A stretch of 64,000 nt of DNA from Streptomyces gobiensis (GCF_021216675.1 NZ_CP086120.1:5520001-5584000); one strand, 5' to 3'. Shown: positions 50,669 through 60,133, counted from the stretch's first letter. Program-made: numbers and translations. The notes: a model not told the origin generated them from the sequence alone.

Positions 50669-51241
50669 GTGACAGACCTCGACCACCTCACGCAGTCGCT
50701 CGCCCGCAATCTCAAGCGGCTGCGCACGGAGCGCGGCTTCACCCTGGACGCGCTCGCCGCCCGGGCCGGAGTCAGCCGGGGCATGCTCATCCAGATCGAG
50801 CAGGCCCGTACCAACCCCAGCGTCGGCACCGTGGTGAAGGTCGGCGACGCGCTCGGCGTGAGCATCACCAGCCTGCTCGACTACGACCAGGAGCCGAAGG
50901 TACGCATCGTGCCCGCCGAACAGGCGGTACGACTGTGGTCCACGGAGGCGGGCAGCCACAGCACCCTGCTCGCCGGAGCGGAGGCCCCCGGCCCGCTGGA
51001 GCTGTGGTCCTGGCGGCTGATGCCCGGCGACAGCAGTACCTCCGACCCGCACCCGGTCGGCACAACCGAACTGCTCCATGTCAGGGCGGGCGTGCTCACC
51101 CTCTCGGTGGACGGCGAGGACCATCAGGTGCCCGCCGGGACCTCGGCCTCCTTTGAATCCCATGTCCCGCACGGCTACCGCAACGACGGCGACCAGCCCG
51201 TCGAGATGACCCTGGCGGTCTCCGTCCCGGCCCCGGGCTGA
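50669..51241 (+). CDS. XRE-family regulator with cupin domain
   Basis: 190 residues. Helix-turn-helix at about 10-68 (LKRLRTERGFTLDALAARAGVSRGMLIQIE) and a C-terminal cupin sensor at about 105-185 (DPHPVGTTELLHVRAGVLTLSVDGED, VPAGTSASFESHVPHGYRN). Such regulators bind a small ligand in the cupin and control an adjacent gene. GTG 50669 has GGAGGGGG upstream. Divergent EamA exporter is the likely target. Confidence 0.9.
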   Translation: MTDLDHLTQSLARNLKRLRTERGFTLDALAARAGVSRGMLIQIEQARTNPSVGTVVKVGDALGVSITSLLDYDQEPKVRIVPAEQAVRLWSTEAGSHSTLLAGAEAPGPLELWSWRLMPGDSSTSDPHPVGTTELLHVRAGVLTLSVDGEDHQVPAGTSASFESHVPHGYRNDGDQPVEMTLAVSVPAPG

Positions 51242-51248
51242 CCGCCCC

Positions 51249-51656
51249 TCAGCCCAGCCGGGGAATCTCCATCGCGGGGCAGCGGTCCATCACCATCTCC
51301 ACCCCGGCCGCACGGGTGCGCTCATACGCCGCTTCGTCGATCACTCCCAGCTGGAACCAGACCGCCTTCGCCCCGATCGCCACCGCCTCGTCCGCGATCT
51401 GCCCGGCCAGCTCGGAGTTGACGAACACATCGACAACATCCACCGGGAAGGGGATCTCCGCCAGCGTCGCGTAGCCCCGTTCCCCCCGCACCGTCTCCGC
51501 CCTGGGATGGACAGGCACCACACGCTTCCCGAAGCCCCGCAGGACCTGGGCCACGCCATAGGCCGCGCGCCCGGTGTTGTTCGACAGGCCGACCACCGCC
51601 CAGGTGTCACCCGCCGAGGTCAGAATCCTGCGTACCGTCGATGCGTCCGCGTACAT
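51249..51656 (-). CDS. CoA-binding domain protein
   Basis: About 135 residues with the CoA-binding Rossmann fold: WAVVGLSNNTGRAAYGVAQVL, VVPVHP, VDVVDVFVNSELAG and AKAVWFQLGVIDEAAYERTRAAG. It is related to YccU and the CoA-ligase N-terminal fold, probably a CoA- or nucleotide-binding protein with unknown target. The start is set at ATG 51656 with GAGCGGGA upstream; the frame is open to 51713. Convergent with the XRE-cupin gene. Confidence 0.85.
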   Translation of the reverse strand: MYADASTVRRILTSAGDTWAVVGLSNNTGRAAYGVAQVLRGFGKRVVPVHPRAETVRGERGYATLAEIPFPVDVVDVFVNSELAGQIADEAVAIGAKAVWFQLGVIDEAAYERTRAAGVEMVMDRCPAMEIPRLG

Positions 51657-51724
51657 ATCCCGCTCAACCAGCACCCCCACCGGGTCATTCCCGGCGGCCG
51701 CGCCGGGCGGCATAGGGTGGCCGG

Positions 51725-52351
51725 ATGCAGGAGCGATATGTGACGGTCGCCGGTGAGGGCGTGCACGAGACCGAGGTCAGCCGCTCGCGTTTCATCTGCG
51801 CGCTGGCCCCCGCCGCCACCGAGCAGGAGGCGCAGGACTTCGTCGCACGCGTCCGCGAAGAGCACCCGGCCGCCAGCCACAACTGCTACGCCTATGTCCT
51901 CGGCACCGACGGCGGCGTCCAGAAGGCCAGCGACGACGGCGAGCCCGGCGGTACCGCCGGAGTTCCCATGCTCCAGATGCTGCTGCGCCGCGAAGTCCGC
52001 TATGCGGTGGCGGTCGTCACCCGCTACTTCGGCGGCACCAAGCTCGGCGCGGGCGGACTGATCCGCGCGTACGGCGGCGCGGTCGGCGCAGCCCTCGACA
52101 CCCTGGGCACTGTCACCAGGCAGCGGTTCCGGCTGGTCAGCGTCACCGTCGACCACCAGCGGGCGGGCAAGCTCGAGAACGAACTGCGGTCCACCGGGCG
52201 CTCCGTGCGCGACGTGCGCTACGGCGCCGAGGTCACCATCGAGCTCGCACTGCCCGAATCCGGCCTCGGCGCCTTCCGGGCCTGGCTCGCCGACAGCACC
52301 GCGGGAACGGCCCGTACCGAGCTCGGCGCAGAGGCGTACGGAACGCTCTGA
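51725..52351 (+). CDS. YigZ/IMPACT-family protein
   Basis: 208 residues. N-terminal IMPACT domain with the conserved SRFICAL and SHNCYAYVLGTDGGVQKASDDGEPGGTAGVPML, VTRYFGGTKLGAGGL, plus a C-terminal DUF1949 domain. Eukaryotic IMPACT modulates translation control; the bacterial role is uncertain. ATG 51725 with GGGTGG upstream. Confidence 0.92.
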   Translation: MQERYVTVAGEGVHETEVSRSRFICALAPAATEQEAQDFVARVREEHPAASHNCYAYVLGTDGGVQKASDDGEPGGTAGVPMLQMLLRREVRYAVAVVTRYFGGTKLGAGGLIRAYGGAVGAALDTLGTVTRQRFRLVSVTVDHQRAGKLENELRSTGRSVRDVRYGAEVTIELALPESGLGAFRAWLADSTAGTARTELGAEAYGTL

Positions 52352-52409
52352 AGCCCGATGCCCGGGAGGCGGCGCACGCTGTCAGTGGCTGGGCTTAGGG
52401 TCATGGACC

Positions 52410-53576
52410 ATGCGTCTGCTGCACACATCCGACTGGCACCTGGGCCGGAGCTTTCACCGGGTGAGCCTGCTGGCCACCCAGGAGAGCTTTATCGACCATC
52501 TCATCGCCACCGTGCGCGAGCAGCGGGTCGACGCGGTGCTCGTCGCCGGGGACATCTACGACCGGGCCGTGCCGCCGCTGGCCGCCGTCGATCTCTTCGA
52601 TGACGCCCTGCACCGCCTGTCGGCGCAGGGCGTCCCCGCCATCATGATCTCCGGCAATCACGACTCAGCCCGGCGGCTGGGCGTCGGCGCCCGGCTCATC
52701 GGGCAGGCGGGCATCCACCTGCGTACGGACCCGGCGGGCTGCGCCACCCCCGTCGTCCTCGCCGATGACCATGGCGAGGTCGCCTTCTACGGTCTGCCCT
52801 ATCTTGAACCCGCCCTGGTCCGTGACCACTTCGGTGCCGAGCGGGCCGGGCATCCGGCTGTCCTCGGCGCCGCCATGGACCGGGTGCGCGCCGATCTCGC
52901 CGACCGCCCCGCCGGGACCCGTTCCGTCGTTCTCGCCCATGCCTTCGTCACCGGCGGCGAACCGTCCGACAGCGAACGCGACATCACCGTCGGAGGGGTC
53001 GCCTCCGTCCCGGCCACCGTCTTCGACGGTGTCCATTACACGGCACTGGGCCATCTGCACGGCTGCCAGACCATCACCGACCGGGTGCGGTACTCCGGTT
53101 CGCCGCTCGCCTACTCCTTCTCCGAGGCCCAGCACCGCAAGTCCATGTGGCTGGTCGACCTCGGCGCCTGTGGCCAGGTGCACGCCGAGCGCGTGGACTG
53201 CCCGGTGCCGCGCCCGCTGGCCCGGATCCGCGGACGGCTCGCTGAGCTGCTGGCCGATCCCGGGCTGGAGCGGCACGAGGAGTGCTGGGTCGAGGCCACC
53301 CTCACCGACCCGGTCCGCCCAGCGGAGCCGATGGCCCGGCTGGCCGCCCGCTTCCCGCATGTGCTCAGCCTCGCCTTCGAGCCCGAGCGGTCGCCCGACG
53401 ACCCCCTGGTCTCCTACGCCCAGCGGATGCGCGGCCGCACCGACCGGCAGATCGCCGAGGACTTCGTCGCCCATGTCCGGGCCGGGCGGGGCCCCGATGC
53501 CCAGGAACGCACCGTGCTCACCGCCGCCTTCGACACCGTCCGCGCCGACAGCACCCTGGCAGAGGTGCCCCGTTGA
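52410..53576 (+). CDS. sbcD: Nuclease SbcCD subunit D
   Basis: 388 residues, Mre11-type metallophosphoesterase: TSDWHLGRSF (D7/H9), GDIYDRAVPP, SGNHDSARR, LAHAFVTG and ALGHLHG. With SbcC it forms the Mn-dependent nuclease that removes hairpins and protein-blocked ends. ATG 52410. Its stop TGA overlaps the TTG start of sbcC, a TTGA junction that couples translation. Confidence 0.96.
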   Translation: MRLLHTSDWHLGRSFHRVSLLATQESFIDHLIATVREQRVDAVLVAGDIYDRAVPPLAAVDLFDDALHRLSAQGVPAIMISGNHDSARRLGVGARLIGQAGIHLRTDPAGCATPVVLADDHGEVAFYGLPYLEPALVRDHFGAERAGHPAVLGAAMDRVRADLADRPAGTRSVVLAHAFVTGGEPSDSERDITVGGVASVPATVFDGVHYTALGHLHGCQTITDRVRYSGSPLAYSFSEAQHRKSMWLVDLGACGQVHAERVDCPVPRPLARIRGRLAELLADPGLERHEECWVEATLTDPVRPAEPMARLAARFPHVLSLAFEPERSPDDPLVSYAQRMRGRTDRQIAEDFVAHVRAGRGPDAQERTVLTAAFDTVRADSTLAEVPR

Positions 53577-56500
53577 GACTGCACCGCCTCACCCTCACCG
53601 CCTTCGGACCCTTCGGGGACACACAGCACATTGACTTCGACGCGCTGTCCACGGCGGGGCTCTTCCTGCTGCACGGAGCCACCGGCGCCGGTAAGACCTC
53701 CGTGCTGGACGCCGTGTGTTACGCGCTGTACGGGGGTGTGCCCGGCGCCCGGCAGAGCCAGGGACAGAGCAGGCTGCGCAGCGATCACGCGGCCGCCGGC
53801 ACGCCCACGGAGGTCATCTTGGACCTCACCCTCGGCGAGCGGCGGCTGGAGATCACCCGCCGCCCCGAGCAGCCCCGGCCCAAACGGCGCGGCAGCGGCT
53901 TCACCACCGGCAAAGCACAGTCCTGGCTGCGCGAGTACGATCCGGCCACCGGCCAGTGGCGGGCGCTGAGCCGCTCCCACCAGGAGATCGGCGAGGAGAT
54001 CGGCCAGCTCCTCGGCATGAGCCGCGACCAGTTCTGCCAAGTCGTGCTGCTCCCGCAGGGCGACTTCGCCCGCTTTCTGCGCGCCGGGGCCGAGGAGCGC
54101 GGCCAGCTGCTCGGCCGCCTCTTCGACACCCGCCGCTTCGCCGCCGTCGAACGGCACCTCACCGAGCTGCGTGGCACTGCCCAGCAGCGGGTCCGTGCCG
54201 CGGACGAGCGGCTGCTCACGCTCGCCCACCGCATGCAGCAGGCCGCCGACAGCGGGGACGGCGTGGGCAACCACCCCCTGCCCGAGCTGGTCCCCGGCGA
54301 CCCCGGACTCGCCGACGCCGTGCTGGAGTGGGCCGCCATCGCCCGTACCGACGCCCGCGAACGCCGCGCCATCACCGCCCACGCCGCCCACGCCGCCGAA
54401 GCCGCGCACCGCATGGCACAGCAGCGCCTCACCGACGCCCGGGACCTGGCCCGCCTCCAGCGCCGGCACGCCGATGCCCGGCAGCGCGCCAAGGCGCTGG
54501 CCGCACGGTCCGGCGAACGCGCACAGGCCCGGGCCCACCTGGAGCGCGCCCGCGCCGCCGACACGGTCGCCCCGGCCCTCCGCATACGGGAGGCCGCCGC
54601 CACCGAGCACCGGGAGGCCGCCGCCGCCGAGCAGCACGCCCGCCACCGGCTGCCCGCTCACCTCGCGCAGGCCCCCGGCGAGCAGCTGGCCGCGCGGGAG
54701 CGCGAGACCCGCCAGGAGCTCGGCTCACTGGCCGCCGCCCGCCGGGCCGAGCAGCGCAGCGCGGCCATCACCGCTGAACTGGCGGCCCTGGAACGGGAGG
54801 CGGGCGCCGACGACGATCTGCTGCGCGAGGCCGAGGACTGGCTCGCCGGCTGGAGCACCCTGCGCGAGGCCCACCAGCAGCGCGTCAACCGCGCCCAGGA
54901 AGCCGCCACCCGGGCCGAACAACTCGCCGGTCAGCTCGCCCCCGCCCGGCACCGGCTGGACGCCGCCCGGCGGCGCGACCGGCTGCACAGCGAAGTCCGC
55001 ACGGCCGAGGACACCCTCCTGCACGCCCGCGAACGTTCCGCCAGCGCCCATGAGCACTGGCTCGACCTCAAGGACCGCCGGCTGCGCGGTATCGCCGCCG
55101 AGCTCGCGGCCGCGCTGCGCGACGGCGAGCCCTGCGCCGTCTGCGGATCCACTGAGCACCCCGACCCTGACCCGGGCCGTACGGGCGAAGGGCACATCGA
55201 CCGGCAGACCGAGGAAGCGGCGCTGACCGCCTATCAGCTGGCCGAAGAACGCCGCGAACGCGCCGAGAACACCCTGCGTTCCCTGCGCGAAGCCCTCACG
55301 CTCTCGGCCGCCGAAGCGGGCGAAGCGCCCATCAGCGAACTCGCCGCCACCGCCGAGGCGCTGGAGACCGAGCACACCACCGCCCGGCAGACGGCCGCCG
55401 ACGCCCATGCGGCGCGCGAGACCCTGGAACGCGCCGAGCGCGAACACACCGAACGGCTCGCCGCCCAGCGTGACGCGGGACGCCGCAGCGCCGCCCGCAC
55501 CTCACAGCGCGAGACACTGCTGCGCGAGCAGACCGCCTTGGACCGGGAGATCAGCCAGGCCAAGGGGGGCGCCGTGACCGTCGCCGAACAGGCCGCCACC
55601 CTGGAACGGCTGGCCGGTGCCCTCGCCGACGCGGCCGGGGCCGCAGCGCGGGTGGAGACCACCGCGCTGCGTTTGAAGGAGGCGGACGCCCAACTGGCCA
55701 ACGCCGCCTACCGGGCCGGTTTCGATACCCCACGGGCGGCAGCCGACGCGGCGCTCACCGCGGACCGGCAGCGCGAGCTGCAACGCCGCCTCGATGACTG
55801 GCAGGCCGAGGAGCGGACGCTGGCCGCCGAGTTCGCCGACCCCGAGCTGCAGGCCGCCGCCGGGCAGCCGCCCGCCGACCCGGACGCCGCGCGGCAGCAA
55901 GCCGACCAGGCCACCAGGCGCCAGCGGTCGGCCGACGCCGCCGACGCCGCCGCCCGCGCCCGGTGCGCCGACCTCGACCGGCTCTCCATCCAGGCCGAGG
56001 CCGACGCCCGCGGCCTCGCACCGCTGCGCCGCGAGCACGACGGCATCGCCCGGCTCGCGGGTCTGGCCGCCGGGACCTCCGCCGAGAACGAACGCAAGAT
56101 GCGCCTGGAGTCCTATGTGCTGGCCGCCCGGCTGGAACAGGTCGCCGCCGCGGCCAGCGTCCGCCTCCAGCAGATGTCCGCGGGCCGGTACACCCTCGTC
56201 CACTCCGACGAGCGGGCCAGCCGGGGCGCCCGCTCCGGACTGGGACTCCATGTCGTGGACGCCTGGACCGGCCATGAGCGCGACACCGCCACCCTCTCCG
56301 GCGGCGAGACCTTCTTCGCCTCCCTCGCCCTCGCCCTCGGCCTGGCCGATGTGGTCAGCGATGAGGCCGGCGGCATGCGACTCGACACCCTCTTCATCGA
56401 CGAGGGCTTCGGCAGCCTCGACGAGCAGACCCTCGACGAGGTCCTGGAAGTCCTCGACTCACTGCGCGACCGCGACCGCAGCGTCGGCATCGTCAGCCAT

Positions 56501-56590
56501 GTCGCCGATCTGCGGCTGCGCGTCCCCGCCCAGCTGGAGGTGGTGAAGCGCCGGTCGGGATCGGCGGTGCGGCAGCGGGGGAGCGGGTAA
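53573..56590 (+). CDS. sbcC: Nuclease SbcCD ATPase subunit C
   Basis: 1005 residues of Rad50/SMC type. Walker A GATGAGKT is at 35-42, a long coiled coil holds the zinc hook C521-AV-C524, and the second half carries the signature LSGGETFFASLALALGLADV and Walker B LFIDEGFGSLD. It bridges DNA ends and controls the SbcD nuclease. The start is TTG 53573, overlapping the sbcD stop, with AGAGGTG upstream. The frame is open to 53282 inside sbcD but that part is antisense-free shadow, not homologous. A G-rich convergent spacer follows. Confidence 0.95.
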   Translation: MRLHRLTLTAFGPFGDTQHIDFDALSTAGLFLLHGATGAGKTSVLDAVCYALYGGVPGARQSQGQSRLRSDHAAAGTPTEVILDLTLGERRLEITRRPEQPRPKRRGSGFTTGKAQSWLREYDPATGQWRALSRSHQEIGEEIGQLLGMSRDQFCQVVLLPQGDFARFLRAGAEERGQLLGRLFDTRRFAAVERHLTELRGTAQQRVRAADERLLTLAHRMQQAADSGDGVGNHPLPELVPGDPGLADAVLEWAAIARTDARERRAITAHAAHAAEAAHRMAQQRLTDARDLARLQRRHADARQRAKALAARSGERAQARAHLERARAADTVAPALRIREAAATEHREAAAAEQHARHRLPAHLAQAPGEQLAARERETRQELGSLAAARRAEQRSAAITAELAALEREAGADDDLLREAEDWLAGWSTLREAHQQRVNRAQEAATRAEQLAGQLAPARHRLDAARRRDRLHSEVRTAEDTLLHARERSASAHEHWLDLKDRRLRGIAAELAAALRDGEPCAVCGSTEHPDPDPGRTGEGHIDRQTEEAALTAYQLAEERRERAENTLRSLREALTLSAAEAGEAPISELAATAEALETEHTTARQTAADAHAARETLERAEREHTERLAAQRDAGRRSAARTSQRETLLREQTALDREISQAKGGAVTVAEQAATLERLAGALADAAGAAARVETTALRLKEADAQLANAAYRAGFDTPRAAADAALTADRQRELQRRLDDWQAEERTLAAEFADPELQAAAGQPPADPDAARQQADQATRRQRSADAADAAARARCADLDRLSIQAEADARGLAPLRREHDGIARLAGLAAGTSAENERKMRLESYVLAARLEQVAAAASVRLQQMSAGRYTLVHSDERASRGARSGLGLHVVDAWTGHERDTATLSGGETFFASLALALGLADVVSDEAGGMRLDTLFIDEGFGSLDEQTLDEVLEVLDSLRDRDRSVGIVSHVADLRLRVPAQLEVVKRRSGSAVRQRGSG

Positions 56591-56597
56591 GGCATCC

Positions 56598-56627
56598 GGG
56601 GACGGGGACGGGGGCGGGGCGGGGGCG
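56598..56627 (+). other. G-quadruplex-like G-run cluster between sbcC and the DUF885 gene
   Basis: Five runs of four or five G (56598-56601, 56604-56607, 56610-56614, 56616-56619, 56621-56625) separated by one- or two-base spacers, all on the plus strand, in the 42-nt gap between convergent genes. No stem-loop terminator is seen here, so it may serve as one. Confidence 0.65.
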
Positions 56628-56632
56628 GACGG

Positions 56633-58327
56633 TCAGAGAGCCGACAGCTCCGCCACCAGATCGTCCAGCCCCAGTGAGCCCTGTGACAGCGCGGCCATAT
56701 GCCACGTCTTCGCGTCAAAGCCGTCACCATGGGCTCTGCGGGCCGCTTCCCGCCCCTGCAGCCAGGCGCGTTCCCCCAGCTTGTAACCGATCGCCTGCCC
56801 CGGCATCCCCAGATAGCGGACCAGCTCGCTCTCCACAAAGTCCGCCGGACGCCCGCTGTGCGTCCCGAAGAACTCCTGCGCCAGCTCGGGCGTCCACCGC
56901 TCACCCGGGTGGAACGGCGAGTCAGCCGGGATCCGCAGTCCCAGATGCATACCGATATCCACGATCACCCGTGTCGAGCGCATCATCTGCGCGTCCAGAT
57001 AGCCCAGCCGGCGCTCCGCGTTGGTCAGAAAGCCCATCTCATCCATCAGCCGCTCCGCGTACAGCGCCCAGCCCTCCATATTGGCGCTGACGCCGCCCAC
57101 CGTCGTCTGATAGCGGGACAGATCCTCGGCGACATGGGCCCACTGGGCCAGTTGCAGATGGTGGCCCGGCACCCCTTCGTGGTACCAGGTGGTGACCAGG
57201 TCATACACCGGGAAGCGTGTCTCGCCCATGGTGGGCAGCCAGGTGCGTCCCGGACGGGAGAAGTCCAGCGACGGCGGTGTGTAGTACGGCGCCGCGGCGC
57301 TGCCCGGCGGGGCGATCATCGACTCGACGCGCTTGACCCGGGCCGCCAGCTCGAAGTGTGTGCCGTCCAGCGCCTCGATTGCCTCGTCCATGATGGTCTG
57401 GAGCCACTCCCGGACCGCATCGACGCCCTCAACCGCCTCGCCATGGGTATCGAGATGGCGCAACGCCGCCCAGGGAGTCGCGGCACCCGGCAGGACCTTC
57501 GCTGCCTCGGCCCGCATCTCCGCGTGGATACGGTGGTATTCGGCCCACCCGTAGGCGTAGGCCTCCTCCAGGTCCAGATCGGTACCGTTCCAGTAACGCG
57601 CCCAGCGCGCGTAGCGCTCCCGGCCCACGGTCTCCGGAGCGCCCACGATCCCCGGTGCGTACTCCTCGCGCAGCCAGTCCCGCAACGCGCCCACCGCGGC
57701 GGTCGCCGCACGGGCCGCCGAAGCCAGCTCGGCCCGCTGCGGCTGCGGCCCTTCAGCGGCGAAGGTGGCGAACCAGCTCTCCCCGGCGCCGTTGCCTGTC
57801 CACGCGCCCAACTGCCCGATGACCGTGGTCACCTGCCGGGGACCGGCCGGCAGCCGCTTCGCCAGCCCCGCGGTCAGCGAGGCACGGTACCCCTCCAGGG
57901 CCGCGGGCACGGCGAACAGCCGCTGTGCGATGGCCGCCCAGTCCTCATCCGTCGCCGTCGGCATCACGGTGAAGATGGAGCGCACCGCGTGCACGGGGGA
58001 GTGGAGATTGCTCACCGCCCGCAGGCTCTCGTCCGCGTCATGGATGGCCAGTTGCGCGGTCAGCCGCTCGCGCAGCAGCCGTGCGCAGCGCCGTTCGGCG
58101 TCGCTGTCACCGCCCGGCCGTGCCTCGGCCTCGGCGAGCCGCCGCAAGGTCGCGCGGGCCAGCGCGGCGATGGCCTCCTGGCCCGCCGGTGAGTAGTCGG
58201 GCAGCCGGCCGGCGCACTCGGGGATACCGAGATACGTTCCCTCGATCGGATCGAGCTCGACGAGCGCGTCGACATAGGCGTCGGCGACCTGACGCGGCAG
58301 TGGTGCGGAGTTCATGGCTTCGGACAT
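56633..58327 (-). CDS. DUF885-family metallopeptidase-like protein
   Basis: About 564 residues of the DUF885 family. The zinc-binding-like motif is YHEGVPGHHLQLA (HExxxxHH, gluzincin-like), followed by MEGWALYAERLMDE, another conserved block that may give the third ligand. No signal peptide, so cytoplasmic. Substrates are unknown. Start set at ATG 58327 (MSEAMNSAPLP); ATG 58342 five codons earlier is equally open and no SD is clear. Downstream of the AsnC gene on the same strand. Confidence 0.85.
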   Translation of the reverse strand: MSEAMNSAPLPRQVADAYVDALVELDPIEGTYLGIPECAGRLPDYSPAGQEAIAALARATLRRLAEAEARPGGDSDAERRCARLLRERLTAQLAIHDADESLRAVSNLHSPVHAVRSIFTVMPTATDEDWAAIAQRLFAVPAALEGYRASLTAGLAKRLPAGPRQVTTVIGQLGAWTGNGAGESWFATFAAEGPQPQRAELASAARAATAAVGALRDWLREEYAPGIVGAPETVGRERYARWARYWNGTDLDLEEAYAYGWAEYHRIHAEMRAEAAKVLPGAATPWAALRHLDTHGEAVEGVDAVREWLQTIMDEAIEALDGTHFELAARVKRVESMIAPPGSAAAPYYTPPSLDFSRPGRTWLPTMGETRFPVYDLVTTWYHEGVPGHHLQLAQWAHVAEDLSRYQTTVGGVSANMEGWALYAERLMDEMGFLTNAERRLGYLDAQMMRSTRVIVDIGMHLGLRIPADSPFHPGERWTPELAQEFFGTHSGRPADFVESELVRYLGMPGQAIGYKLGERAWLQGREAARRAHGDGFDAKTWHMAALSQGSLGLDDLVAELSAL

Positions 58328-58374
58328 GCGGACCATCTTCATACGAATGGCCCCGCCGCGTCACCGACATAGGA

Positions 58375-58410
58375 TTTTACGATCCTGACGGGTTTTACGA
58401 TCCTGACGGG
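58375..58410. repeat. 18-bp tandem duplication
   Basis: TTTTACGATCCTGACGGG occurs twice in succession (58375-58392, 58393-58410). The second copy contains the TAA stop of the AsnC gene; the first lies between it and the DUF885 gene and adds TAAAAT-like -10 sequences on the minus strand. Confidence 0.9.
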
Positions 58411-58883
58411 GCGGGTGGCGGCAGCAGCGGGCCACAGGACCACTGCTGGAAGATCAGCCGGGTCTCGACCCGGGCCACCTCCTTGCGCGAGGTGAACTCA
58501 TCGATCACCAGCCGCTGCAGATCAGCGGTCCCGGTCACCGCCACATGCACCAGATAGTCGTCCGGACCGGCCAGGTGGAACAGCGCCCGGGACTCCGGCA
58601 GCGCCCGGATCCGTTCCACGAACGGCCCGATCAGCTCCCGGCGGTGCGGGCGCACCTGCACCGAGAGCAGCGCCTCCAGCGAGCGCCCAAGCTTGGCCGG
58701 ATCCAGTCGCAGCTCATGTCCGAGAATCACCCCACTGCGCCGGAGCCGCCCCACCCGGTCCAGACAGGTCGAAGGGGCCACTCCCACGGTGGCGGCAAGG
58801 TCGCGGTAGGTGGTCCGGGCATCGTTCTGTAGCAGCCGCAGAATCTCCAGATCGACCGGATCAAGACTTACAGAATCAGCCAC
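58395..58883 (-). CDS. Lrp/AsnC-family transcriptional regulator
   Basis: 162 residues: winged helix at about 8-60 (LDPVDLEILRLLQNDARTTYRDLAATVGVAPSTCLDRVGRLR) and the RAM ligand-binding beta domain (ALLSVQVRPHRRELIGPFVERI and FHLAGPDDYLVHVAVT). These regulators sense an amino acid. GTG 58883 has no SD, and TACGTT seven nt upstream suggests a leaderless transcript. Divergent from a methionine-gamma-lyase-like gene, its probable target. Confidence 0.88.
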   Translation of the reverse strand: MADSVSLDPVDLEILRLLQNDARTTYRDLAATVGVAPSTCLDRVGRLRRSGVILGHELRLDPAKLGRSLEALLSVQVRPHRRELIGPFVERIRALPESRALFHLAGPDDYLVHVAVTGTADLQRLVIDEFTSRKEVARVETRLIFQQWSCGPLLPPPAPSGS

Positions 58884-58942
58884 TGGCCGAACGTAGCACG
58901 GCCGATCGCCGCGGCCGGGCGGCGCGTGTTCAGTATTCCGCC

Positions 58943-60133
58943 ATGGAGACGACGCATCGTTCACCGAGGTCCCTGGCCACCGAGGCTGTGCACGCCGGAC
59001 GCGACGACCTCGCCGCGCTGGGCCTGCACGCCGCCCCCCTCGATCTGTCCACCACGTACCCCTCCCATGACAGCCGGGCCGAGGCCGCCCGCCTGGACGA
59101 GTTCGCCGCCACCGGCGCCCTGCCGCAGGGGCCGCCCGTCTACGCCCGTCTGGACAACCCCACCGTGGCCCGCTTCGAGCGGGCCCTCGCCCGGCTGGAG
59201 GGCACCGAGTCCGCGGTCGCCTTCGCCAGCGGCATGGCGGCCCTGAGCGCCGTCCTGCTCGTACGCGGATCGGCCGGGCTCCGGCATGTGGTGGCGGTAC
59301 GGCCGCTGTACGGCTGCAGCGACCATCTCCTCAGCGGCGGGCTGCTGGGCACCGAGGTCACCTGGGCCGACCCCGCCGACGGCCCGGCCGGGATCGCCAG
59401 GGCCATCCGCCCCGATACCGGCCTGGTCATGGTGGAGACCCCGGCCAACCCGACCCTGGCCGAGCTGGATCTGACGGCCCTCGCCCAGTCCTGCGGTTCG
59501 GTGCCGCTGCTGGCCGACAACACCTTCGCCACCCCGGTGCTGCAGCGCCCGGCCGCACACGGTGCCAGGCTGGTGCTGCACAGCGCGACCAAGTATCTGG
59601 GCGGGCACGGCGATGTCCTGGGCGGCGTCATCGCCTGCGATGAGGAGCTCGCGCGGCAACTGCGCCAGGTCCGCTTCGCCACCGGCGGTGTGCTGCACCC
59701 GCTCGCCGGCTATCTGCTGCTGCGGGGTCTGTCCACCTTGCCCATACGGGTCAGGGCGCAGTCCGCGACGGCCGCCGAACTGGTACGGCGGCTGGCGGCG
59801 GACCCGCGGATCGCCCGGGTCCACTACCCCAGTCTCGGCGGCGCCATGGTCGCCTTCGAGGTGCACGGTGATCCGCACGAGGTGATCGCCGGAGTGCGGC
59901 TGATCACTCCGGCGGTCAGTCTCGGCAGCGTCGACACCCTGATCCAGCACCCCGGCTCGATCAGCCACCGGATCGTCGCCGAGGATGACCGCCGCACCGG
60001 CGGCATCAGCGAGAAGGTGCTGCGCATGTCCGTCGGCCTGGAGGACGCCGATGACCTGTGGGCCGACCTGGATACGGCCCTCAGCGCCCTTCCGTCCCAG
60101 CGGCGGCCGGAACCGCAGCCAGCCGGGCGCTGA
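58943..60133 (+). CDS. Trans-sulfuration family PLP enzyme, probable methionine gamma-lyase
   Basis: 396 residues, Cys/Met-metabolism PLP family: SATKYLGGHGDVLGG with the PLP lysine K217, YARLDNPTVARFE, and PLYGCSD with C125. Methionine gamma-lyases carry a cysteine at this position (YGC), whereas cystathionine synthases and lyases have YGG, so methionine gamma-lyase is favoured, releasing methanethiol, ammonia and 2-oxobutyrate. ATG 58943 has no SD. Divergent AsnC-type regulator. Last 53 nt overlap the GNAT gene tail to tail. Confidence 0.83.
   Translation: METTHRSPRSLATEAVHAGRDDLAALGLHAAPLDLSTTYPSHDSRAEAARLDEFAATGALPQGPPVYARLDNPTVARFERALARLEGTESAVAFASGMAALSAVLLVRGSAGLRHVVAVRPLYGCSDHLLSGGLLGTEVTWADPADGPAGIARAIRPDTGLVMVETPANPTLAELDLTALAQSCGSVPLLADNTFATPVLQRPAAHGARLVLHSATKYLGGHGDVLGGVIACDEELARQLRQVRFATGGVLHPLAGYLLLRGLSTLPIRVRAQSATAAELVRRLAADPRIARVHYPSLGGAMVAFEVHGDPHEVIAGVRLITPAVSLGSVDTLIQHPGSISHRIVAEDDRRTGGISEKVLRMSVGLEDADDLWADLDTALSALPSQRRPEPQPAGR

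Noticed and set aside
53282..53572. N-terminal extension of SbcC inside sbcD
   Set aside because: The extension is Arg/Pro-rich with no homology; the SMC-type start MRLHRLTLTAFGPFGD at TTG 53573 fits the family and overlaps the sbcD stop.
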